Part shown: in pieces, positions 1 through 5,156 of the stretch | Layout of the letters: each line of letters begins with the position of its first letter | Numbering within the stretch: position 1 is the first letter of the stretch | Source of the DNA: Methylobacterium sp. | GTDB taxonomy: Bacteria; Pseudomonadota; Alphaproteobacteria; Rhizobiales; Beijerinckiaceae | DNA length: 5,599 nt | Assembly: GCA_021154065.1 (NCBI GenBank) | Contig: JAJKJG010000402.1 | Location: 1-5,599 of the forward strand | Direction of reading: 5' to 3' | Notes under the pieces: generated by a model | What the model saw: only the letters and a program-made list of their open reading frames with translations | What the model was told of the DNA's origin: nothing | The model's database searches: none | Translations under genes and position numbers: made by a program

Positions 1-310
1 AGGATGCTTGGGAATCTCGGTCACCGGCGGCTATGTCTACCGCGGCTCCCATGCGCCGTGGGCCGGCAAGTACATCTTCGGCGACTGGTCGAAGGGGTTC
101 GCCGCCATGGACGGCCAGATCTTCGTCGCGACGAAGGGCGCCGACGGCAAGTGGACACAGGAAAAGGCGACGGTGCCGGGCATGAGCACGATGCCCTACA
201 TGCTGGCCTTCGCGCAGGACGACAAGGGCGACGTTTACGCGCTCACCAGCATCTCGACCGGTCCGGTCGGCGGGCATGACAAGAGCTACCGCATCGTCCC
301 GGCCGACTGA
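1..310 (+). CDS. PQQ-dependent sugar dehydrogenase, C-terminal part (5' end outside window)
   Basis: This is the last 102 residues of a soluble glucose/sorbosone dehydrogenase-type beta-propeller, read in the frame beginning at base 2 and ending at TGA 308-310. The fragment shows the family's final-blade signature: GGYVYRG at residues 9-15, then AGKYIFGDWS at 21-30, a short GQIFVA strand, a GKW turn, the LAFAQDDKGDVYALT strand-turn-strand at 68-82, and a YRIVPAD ending that matches the usual close of these proteins. Family members oxidise sugars or related aldoses in the periplasm using pyrroloquinoline quinone and pass electrons to a cytochrome or quinone. The substrate cannot be judged because the PQQ-binding and catalytic N-terminal blades lie outside the window. 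A small cytochrome c gene follows 97 bp downstream on the same strand, a common pairing. The apparent ATG/TTG starts near the window edge are internal codons, not true starts. Confidence 0.88.
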   Translation, partial: GCLGISVTGGYVYRGSHAPWAGKYIFGDWSKGFAAMDGQIFVATKGADGKWTQEKATVPGMSTMPYMLAFAQDDKGDVYALTSISTGPVGGHDKSYRIVPAD

Positions 311-407
311 ACGCAAGCCCGATCCGGCCGTGGGCGCGCGCGCCCTCCCGGCCGGATCGCCCGCCGCGGCCACAAAGGCTTTCGTCCGGCCGGATCCCGA
401 ACTCACT
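311..407 (+). repeat. Nested inverted repeat with an extra arm copy, between dehydrogenase and cytochrome c genes
   Basis: GATCCGGCCG at 321-330 is perfectly complementary to CGGCCGGATC at 349-358. The 18-base loop between them contains its own 14-bp perfect palindrome, GGGCGCGCGCGCCC, at 332-345. A second copy of CGGCCGGATC lies at 387-396, so the first arm could pair with either downstream copy. There is no T-run after either hairpin, so it is not a textbook intrinsic terminator. It could attenuate read-through, stabilise the 3' end of the dehydrogenase mRNA, or be a short dispersed palindromic element. No gene is visible in this gap. Confidence 0.6.
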
Positions 408-803
408 ATGCGTCATCGTCAGCGCCGGATCGTGGCCGTGCTCGGCATGCTTGTCGTGCCGGCCCTCGTCGTTGCCGGCTTGCCGACGGCATCGGCCCAG
501 CCCGCTCCGGCCGCGCCGGAGGCGCGCGATCCGCCGCCGCCACTGCCGTCCGACATCCTCAAGGATGCGAAGGTGATCGCGCAGGGCGAGGCGCTCTGGC
601 AGGAGCAGTGCACCCATTGCCACGGCGCCAAGGCCTATCCGGGCAAAGCGCCGAAGCTCGAGCCGCGCCGCTACAAGCCGGATTTCGTCTGGGACCGGGT
701 CCACAACGGCTTCCGCAGCATGCCGCCCTGGAAAGAGGTTTACACGCCGGAGCAGGAGATCGCGATCGTCGCCTACGTGCTGAGCGACGAGTTCTGGCCG
801 TAG
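408..803 (+). CDS. Secreted monohaem cytochrome c (class I type)
   Basis: A 131-residue protein with a Sec signal peptide: basic start MRHRQRR, hydrophobic core about residues 8-24, and a likely signal peptidase site after ASA at 28-30. A Pro/Ala-rich linker (31-48) follows, then a compact cytochrome c domain. The haem-binding motif is C68-T-H-C71-H72, in which Cys68 and Cys71 attach haem and His72 is the axial ligand. The probable second ligand is Met105 in the GFRSMPPW segment, followed by the usual C-terminal helix (PEQEIAIVAYVLS). The protein should be exported and matured in the periplasm. Its position just after the PQQ dehydrogenase suggests it accepts that enzyme's electrons; this is inference from context. 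The ATG at 408 is chosen because it places the signal peptide at the N-terminus. The frame is open further upstream to 276, but that would add a non-signal extension overlapping the dehydrogenase gene. No strong Shine-Dalgarno sequence is visible. Confidence 0.87.
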   Translation: MRHRQRRIVAVLGMLVVPALVVAGLPTASAQPAPAAPEARDPPPPLPSDILKDAKVIAQGEALWQEQCTHCHGAKAYPGKAPKLEPRRYKPDFVWDRVHNGFRSMPPWKEVYTPEQEIAIVAYVLSDEFWP

Positions 804-852
804 GCGGGTTCGGGAACGCTGCCGGGGCGGACGGGTTCGCGCGGGTGCCGGC
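804..852. other. Convergent intergenic gap between cytochrome c and eboA
   Basis: These 49 bp separate the two converging stop codons. The only structure seen is an 8-bp direct repeat (CGGGTTCG at 805-812 and 832-839) and a weak 4-bp stem GTTC/GAAC at 808-817. Neither resembles a terminator with a T-run, so how transcription from the two sides is stopped is not apparent. Confidence 0.45.
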
Positions 853-1704
853 TCACGGACTGCGAGGCTCTGCTGCTGCATGGCGGGCCAGGATGGCGCC
901 CGCCGCGGCGGACGGGCTTGCCTGAAGCGCCGCTCTCGCCGCTGCCCGCTCCTCCATGGTTCCGGTCGTCAGGACGCGCGCGAGGTCGTCGAGCATCGGC
1001 CCCTCGGCGAAGGGGCCGACGCAAAGCCACAGCTCGGGGCTGACCGGCCGGCCCGCCGCCCAGCGCTCGTGGGCGTAGTCGACGAGCACCTGCGCGAGCT
1101 CAGGGTTCGCCCGCGCCCCGAGCCCGCGGATCGGGGCGAGGCTCGAGCCGATGAACAGCGCCTTGAGCACCATCTGGTTCCAGGCGCCCTCTTCGAACAT
1201 CTCGGCCGGGTAGGGATTGCGATGGGCGATCGCCTCGAACACCGGCTTGACGGCCGAGCGCACGCCTTCTGCCGCGACGGGCAGCAGTTCGCGCCCGCCG
1301 GGGAACAGCGGCAGCCCGCGCAGATAGGCGATGCTCTCGCTCACATCGGCGGTTCGGAAGAGATCGAGGAGGCGCGCCGCGAAGGCCGCATCGTCGCCGC
1401 GGTCGGCGGCGAGGAGGAAGGCGATGCGGGCCGCCTGATCGACCGTCAGCCCGGCGGGATCGAAGCCGGCGCGCACCGCCTCCGCCCGCTCGAGGTCGCC
1501 GGCCGCAAGGACGAGGTCGCTCTTCCCGAGCTTGCGCGGGGCGAGCCCGACGGCGCGGGCAAGATCGCGCTCGCCGGCCGCGCCGCGAAGCGCCGCCAGC
1601 GTCGTCTCGAACCACGCCGCCGGCTCGGCTTCGAGCGCCCGCCCGACCCACCCGGCGAGAAGCGCCGTTCCTTCGCGCGTCGGCGATGCCGGGGCGGGCG
1701 CCAT
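853..1704 (-). CDS. eboA: EboA domain protein, last gene of the ebo operon
   Basis: A 283-residue protein, mostly alpha-helical and Ala/Leu/Arg-rich, with no signal peptide or membrane segment, so probably cytoplasmic. The recognisable EboA family block is in the C-terminal half: HRNPYPAEMF at 161-170, AWNQMVLKALF at 174-184, an IRGLGARANPEL stretch at 192-203, and DYAHERWAAGRPVSPELW at 209-226. The N-terminal part carries the more variable repeats of short helices. The biochemical role of EboA is unknown; in cyanobacteria the ebo set is required for exporting the scytonemin monomer. The ATG at 1704-1702 lies 5 bp after the TGA of eboC (1712-1710). This spacing implies translational coupling, and there is little independent Shine-Dalgarno sequence. 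The reading frame stays open far upstream to 2505, but that part is an Arg-rich shadow of eboC. The gene ends at TGA 855-853, converging on the cytochrome gene. Confidence 0.88.
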   Translation of the reverse strand: MAPAPASPTREGTALLAGWVGRALEAEPAAWFETTLAALRGAAGERDLARAVGLAPRKLGKSDLVLAAGDLERAEAVRAGFDPAGLTVDQAARIAFLLAADRGDDAAFAARLLDLFRTADVSESIAYLRGLPLFPGGRELLPVAAEGVRSAVKPVFEAIAHRNPYPAEMFEEGAWNQMVLKALFIGSSLAPIRGLGARANPELAQVLVDYAHERWAAGRPVSPELWLCVGPFAEGPMLDDLARVLTTGTMEERAAARAALQASPSAAAGAILARHAAAEPRSP

Positions 1705-1709
1705 CCGGC

Positions 1710-2585
1710 TCAGGTGCCGGGAACGATCCGCTGGGCGAGCCGCGTCGCGGCATAACCGCAGACGCAAAGCGCCGCCGCAGCGAGCGAGACCGGCGCCACC
1801 ATCAGGGCGTCGACGAGGGCGATGCCGGCGATCAGCGCCGCGACCGCCGACGGCACCGCGTCCGGGCTCGCGCGCCGGCGCAGCGTCGCGACCGCGAGCC
1901 AGTCGGCGGCGGCGAGCCCGAGCCAGAACGCCGCGCCCCACCAATGCCCGAGGACCTGCCAGGCGCCGACCGCGAGCGGCAGCGCCAGGATCGCGAGCGG
2001 CCAGAGCCGCTCGACGCGGTTGAGGCTCTCCTGCTTTGCCGCATAGGTCAGCCCGACGACGTGCGCCGCCATCGCGACGGCGGCGATCCACACCGGCGCC
2101 GGCACGGAACCGACGGCCGCCGCGGCAGCGCCGGCATAGACCAGGAGCCGGCACAGGCTCATGACCAGCGGGCTGAACGGGTTGCCCTTGTGGTGGAGAT
2201 CGTAGAGCACGATCGCGGCGCACAACGCCAATCCCCAGGCGAGCGCCGCCGGGCTGCGCAGCGCCATCAGAACCAGCCCGCCGCCGAGGAGGCCGAAGCC
2301 GATCCCGAACACCGAGGAGGCGGCGATTTCGCCCGCCGGGATTGGGCGGCCGGGGCGCTCGCGCGCGTCGATGCCGCGGTCGAAAGCGTCGTTGAGGTAC
2401 ATGCCGCCGACATAGAACAGCGTCATGGCGGCGAGGGCGAGCACCAACCCGGGCCCGAGCGGATCGCCGCCCGCGATCGCGGTTGCGGCGACGACGTTCG
2501 TCCACACGGTCGGAAGGTTCGAGACCCGACCGAGCCTAAGCAGCGTCGCGAGCGGCACCGCCCGGGAGGTGGTCGCGGCCCTCAT
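1710..2585 (-). CDS. eboC: UbiA-like integral membrane protein EboC
   Basis: A 291-residue polytopic membrane protein with about eight or nine hydrophobic segments (roughly 24-40, 44-62, 89-108, 112-130, 140-160, 162-181, 196-212, 217-235, 245-281). It belongs to the UbiA prenyltransferase superfamily. The first Asp-rich motif is intact, N65-D-A-F-D69-R-G-I-D73, and is followed by the family's ERPGRPIPAGEI loop at 76-87. In UbiA enzymes this motif binds the Mg-diphosphate of the prenyl donor. The second Asp-rich motif is not visible; in its place is LTYAAKQESLNRVERLWP at 179-196, with Lys184 and Glu186. The acceptor and donor are unknown, and transport-related or lipid-modifying roles are both possible. 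The start at ATG 2585 is supported by a good Shine-Dalgarno sequence inside the end of eboE. The gene overlaps eboE by 50 bp and is followed 5 bp later by eboA. Confidence 0.92.
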   Translation of the reverse strand: MRAATTSRAVPLATLLRLGRVSNLPTVWTNVVAATAIAGGDPLGPGLVLALAAMTLFYVGGMYLNDAFDRGIDARERPGRPIPAGEIAASSVFGIGFGLLGGGLVLMALRSPAALAWGLALCAAIVLYDLHHKGNPFSPLVMSLCRLLVYAGAAAAAVGSVPAPVWIAAVAMAAHVVGLTYAAKQESLNRVERLWPLAILALPLAVGAWQVLGHWWGAAFWLGLAAADWLAVATLRRRASPDAVPSAVAALIAGIALVDALMVAPVSLAAAALCVCGYAATRLAQRIVPGT

Positions 2586-3780
2586 CCCGAAATTCCTCCA
2601 GCACGAAAGCGAGCTCGCGGGCGATGTCGTCGGCCTTCGAGCCGGTCTTGAGCTCCTGGGGCAGCACGTCCCAGGTATAGGTCTCGACCTCGAGATGCGG
2701 CGAGAGATGCTCCGCGCCCAGCGCCCGCAGGGTTGCGAGAAGCGTGTCCTGGGTCGAGCCGAGCTCGCCGAGATCGGCGAGGAACACCGGCACGTGGCAA
2801 TGGATGCGCCATTCGCCCTGCGCCCCGCCCTCAGCCAGAGCCGTAAAGGCGTCGGGAAGATCGATGAAGCGCGTGAGCCGCCCGTCGCGCACGATCACCT
2901 GGTGCAGGTAGACGCCGGTGTCGAAATCGCGGAGCCTCGCCGCGAGCGCGGCCGAGACTGCCGGCACGCGCATCGCCGCCGAGAGCTGGATTTTCGGGAT
3001 CGCGATGCCGGCGCCGCGCAGGCGGCGGAGCGCGGCGACCGGCTCCTCGTATTCGACGGCGCCATGGCAGACGTCGTAACAGACGCCGAGATGGCGACGC
3101 AGCATCGCCTCGGCCTCTCCGCCGCCGAGCCCGGCAAGCTCGGCGAAGCGCGCCAGCGCCGCCGGCCTGAGAAGCGCGTCCTCGAAGAAGGCGAGCGTCT
3201 CCTCGACGGTCTCCAGGAAGCAGCAGGGCTCGGGCTCGAGCGCGAGCGCGATGCGCTTTCCCGCCCTGCGCTCGATCACGACGAGATGCGCGGCAGCCTG
3301 AAGGAGATGGTCGACGAGGGCGGCGACCGCCTTCGGGTCCCGTCCGACCGGCTTGAAGCCGCCCGGCACCGTCGAGATGCTGCCGAAGCCGCCGGCCGGC
3401 AGAAGCGCCGCCAGGATGTCGGCGGCGTCGCGCGTGAAGCTGACGCGCTCGCCCGTGCGCCAGTCGGGCTCATAGACCCGCTCCTTCACCCGCGTGCCGT
3501 GGAAGGGGCCGAACGGGAAGGCATTGAGGGTGAAGACATAGGCTTGAAGCCGCGCGAGCTGGTCCTTGAAGGCATCCAGCGGTTCCGGCCGGACGAGCTC
3601 CGCCGCGGCGACGCCGGAGAGGCGAAGCCCGAGGCCGAAGGGGGCGTCCGGGGCGACCCGTGCCTTGATCCGCGGCACGTGCGCGTCGAGGCTCGCCCGG
3701 ATCTCGTCCCAGCTCTCGCCGGCGTGGATGTTGGTGCAATAGGTGAGCTCCGGGGCTCCGGGCAGCTGGGCGAGGCGCAT
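2536..3780 (-). CDS. eboE: TIM-barrel metabolite traffic protein EboE
   Basis: A 414-residue soluble protein of the xylose-isomerase-like TIM-barrel group (formerly called sugar phosphate isomerase/epimerase), assigned to EboE by its characteristic segments: TYCTNIHAGESW at 13-24, LNAFPFGPFHGTRVKERVYEPDW at 85-107, ALEPEPCCFLET at 180-191, GVCYDVCHGAVEYE at 232-245, KIQLSAAM at 263-270, WRIHCHVPVF at 324-333 and LEVETYTWDVLP at 363-374. The likely metal-binding set, by analogy with the fold, draws on Glu182 or Glu184, Asp236, His239, His327 or His329, and Glu364 or Glu366; this assignment is inference. No signal peptide is present. The reaction is unknown. The start follows the eboD stop (TAG 3787-3785) by only 4 bp, so it is probably translated by coupling. 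It sits the expected dozen residues before the first conserved block. The last 16 or so residues overlap eboC and look like a non-conserved tail. Confidence 0.92.
   Translation of the reverse strand: MRLAQLPGAPELTYCTNIHAGESWDEIRASLDAHVPRIKARVAPDAPFGLGLRLSGVAAAELVRPEPLDAFKDQLARLQAYVFTLNAFPFGPFHGTRVKERVYEPDWRTGERVSFTRDAADILAALLPAGGFGSISTVPGGFKPVGRDPKAVAALVDHLLQAAAHLVVIERRAGKRIALALEPEPCCFLETVEETLAFFEDALLRPAALARFAELAGLGGGEAEAMLRRHLGVCYDVCHGAVEYEEPVAALRRLRGAGIAIPKIQLSAAMRVPAVSAALAARLRDFDTGVYLHQVIVRDGRLTRFIDLPDAFTALAEGGAQGEWRIHCHVPVFLADLGELGSTQDTLLATLRALGAEHLSPHLEVETYTWDVLPQELKTGSKADDIARELAFVLEEFRDEGRDHLPGGAARDAA
2594..2599 (-). promoter_or_regulatory. Ribosome binding site for eboC, inside eboE
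   Basis: On the - strand the sequence reads GGAGGA, eight bases before the ATG at 2585. It is the strongest Shine-Dalgarno match in the operon and decides the eboC start, even though it makes eboC overlap the eboE coding region by 50 bp. Confidence 0.8.
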
Positions 3781-3784
3781 GTCG

Positions 3785-4990
3785 CTACCGTTGCGAACCG
3801 TGCAGCCAGGCGATCGCGTCGGCGATCAGCGCCGGGTCCATCCGGTTGACCTCGACGCCGTGGCCGACGGCGTCGATCAGCGTCACGGTCAGCTCGCCGC
3901 CGAGGTGCTCCTGGAACTCCTTGAGGCCGCGCAGGATCGCGAGCTGCCCGTCGCCGTCGCGCGCGTCGAGCGCGTCGGACCAGAGGCTGAAGCCGAGCTT
4001 CGTCAAAAGGCGGCGCACGCGCTCGTCCTCGCCCGCCGGCAGGAGGCCGGCGAGGACGGCGTAGCGGGTGTCGAGCGCGACTCCGGTCGCGACCGCCTCG
4101 CCGTGGCCGACCCTGTGCCCGGTCAGGCTCTCGAGCCTATGTGCCGACCAGTGGCCATAGTCGAGCGGGCGCGCCGACCCGGTCTCGAACGGGTCGCCGC
4201 CCTCGGCGATCTGTCGCATGTGGAGTTGCGCCGAGCGCTCGATCAGCCGGTCGAGCGTGTTCGGATGGAAGACGGCGAGCGCGTCGGCGTTGGCCTCGAT
4301 CCACGCGAAGAAGCCGCGGTCGCGGATCAACGCCACCTTGACGGCTTCGGACATGCCGCTGCGCTTCTCCCGCGGCGGCAGGTGGTCGATGAAGCCGCCG
4401 TCGTTGACGATCGCGAACGGCGGCGCAAAGACCCCGACGAGGTTCTTCGTGCCGAAGGCATTGACGGCGTTCTTCACGCCGACGCCGCTGTCGGCCTGGG
4501 CCAGCACCGTCGTCGGCAGCCGCACGTGCCGCACGCCGCGGTGGAAGATCGAGGCGGCGTAGCCGACGGCGTCGAGCACCGCGCCGCCGCCGATCGCGAC
4601 CGCGTAGGAGTGCCGGTCGATGCCGCGGCGCACGAGCTCGCCGAGGAGGCTCTCGACGACCCCGGCGCGCGTCTTTGCCTCCTCGCCGCCCGGCACGACG
4701 ACGATGTCGCCCTCGATCGCGAGCGAGCCCGCATGGGCCGCGGCGTAGCGGCGGATCGCGCGCTCGAGCGCCGGCATCGCGGCGAGCACGCCCGAATCGA
4801 CGAAGACCGCCATGCGGTGGCGCTTGTCGGGCTCGCGGCGCCGCAAGGCGTCGGCGAAGGTCGGGTTCGCGGCGTCGAAGGCGTCGCGCGTGAAGACCAC
4901 CGGCAGATCATACGCGACGGTGAAACGCTGGACGTGCGTCTCGCCCCAGGTCGCGTGACGGCTGCGCTCAAGCACGATGGTTTCCCGCAA
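3785..4990 (-). CDS. eboD: 3-dehydroquinate synthase-like sugar phosphate cyclase EboD
   Basis: A protein of up to 401 residues in the sugar phosphate cyclase superfamily, which uses NAD+ and a divalent metal to cyclise phosphorylated sugars. Visible landmarks are PGGEEAK (100-106), the NAD-binding GGGAVLDAVGYAAS (134-147), RGVRHVRLPTTVLAQADSGVGVKNAVN (151-177), KNLVGVFAPP (182-191), SGMSEAVK (211-218), LDYGHWSAHRLE (276-287) and GHGEAVATG (295-303). The three expected metal ligands are present as Glu215, His280 and His296, and the active-site His is at 284. The block before GH differs from true dehydroquinate synthase (Asp277 instead of Asn; SAH instead of GHA), so shikimate-pathway AroB is unlikely and EboD is the better name. 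The substrate is unknown. No in-frame ATG exists upstream: an in-frame stop lies at 4999-4997. The outer start is TTG 4990. A GTG at 4975, with GGGA seven bases ahead, is an equally good alternative (396 residues). First gene of the operon. Confidence 0.9.
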   Translation of the reverse strand: MRETIVLERSRHATWGETHVQRFTVAYDLPVVFTRDAFDAANPTFADALRRREPDKRHRMAVFVDSGVLAAMPALERAIRRYAAAHAGSLAIEGDIVVVPGGEEAKTRAGVVESLLGELVRRGIDRHSYAVAIGGGAVLDAVGYAASIFHRGVRHVRLPTTVLAQADSGVGVKNAVNAFGTKNLVGVFAPPFAIVNDGGFIDHLPPREKRSGMSEAVKVALIRDRGFFAWIEANADALAVFHPNTLDRLIERSAQLHMRQIAEGGDPFETGSARPLDYGHWSAHRLESLTGHRVGHGEAVATGVALDTRYAVLAGLLPAGEDERVRRLLTKLGFSLWSDALDARDGDGQLAILRGLKEFQEHLGGELTVTLIDAVGHGVEVNRMDPALIADAIAWLHGSQR

Positions 4991-5156
4991 CCTGTTTCAT
5001 CAATCGCCGCAACGACATCGCCTCGCGATGCAGCCGATGTTGCGCCCGAAGCGAGCGCAGCGTCAATCGCTCCGGGCGGCCCACGATGCAAGCCGCGCCC
5101 GCATTGACGGCCGCTTAGGCTGCCGGGAGGATGCGCGCGAAGCGCCAGGGACCGCG
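4991..5156. promoter_or_regulatory. Divergent promoter region between eboD and eboF
   Basis: These 166 bp between divergently transcribed genes must hold the promoters of both unless transcription enters from outside. Candidate -35 boxes TTGACG occur on each strand: + strand at 5104-5109, and - strand at 5066-5061. Partners at 17-18 bp are poor -10 matches (GAGGAT at 5127-5132; CAACAT on the - strand at 5042-5037), so these are tentative. An 8-bp direct repeat, TCAATCGC, lies at 5000-5007 and 5063-5070 with 63 bp between starts, and a related inverted GCATTGA is at 5101-5107. This may be an operator for a shared regulator. No other gene is seen here. Confidence 0.45.
5147..5151 (+). promoter_or_regulatory. 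Ribosome binding site for eboF
   Basis: AGGGA lies five bases before the ATG at 5157 and fixes that codon as the start. The other nearby ATG, at 5131, is out of frame and gives only 16 codons. Confidence 0.6.

Noticed and set aside
243..881. A 212-codon - strand frame over the cytochrome c gene
   Set aside because: Arg-rich antisense frame without motifs, opposite a gene with a clear signal peptide and CXXCH haem site.
1705..2505. A 267-residue upstream extension of the eboA frame, which could suggest a fusion protein
   Set aside because: This part lies out of frame inside eboC, is Arg-rich and non-hydrophobic, and the EboA family match fits the ATG at 1704.
880..2651. Long + strand open frames opposite eboA and eboC
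   Set aside because: Composition dominated by Arg, Gly, Ala and Glu without motifs; they are antisense to well-recognised proteins.
2425..3849. A 474-codon open frame on the + strand across eboE
   Set aside because: It is antisense to eboE, has no family motifs, is extremely rich in Arg, Glu and Ala, and follows from GC-rich third positions of the real gene.
3743..5107. A 454-codon open frame on the + strand across eboD
   Set aside because: Antisense shadow of eboD with no recognisable domain and Arg/Glu/Ala/Asp-heavy composition; the opposite strand has a complete sugar phosphate cyclase.
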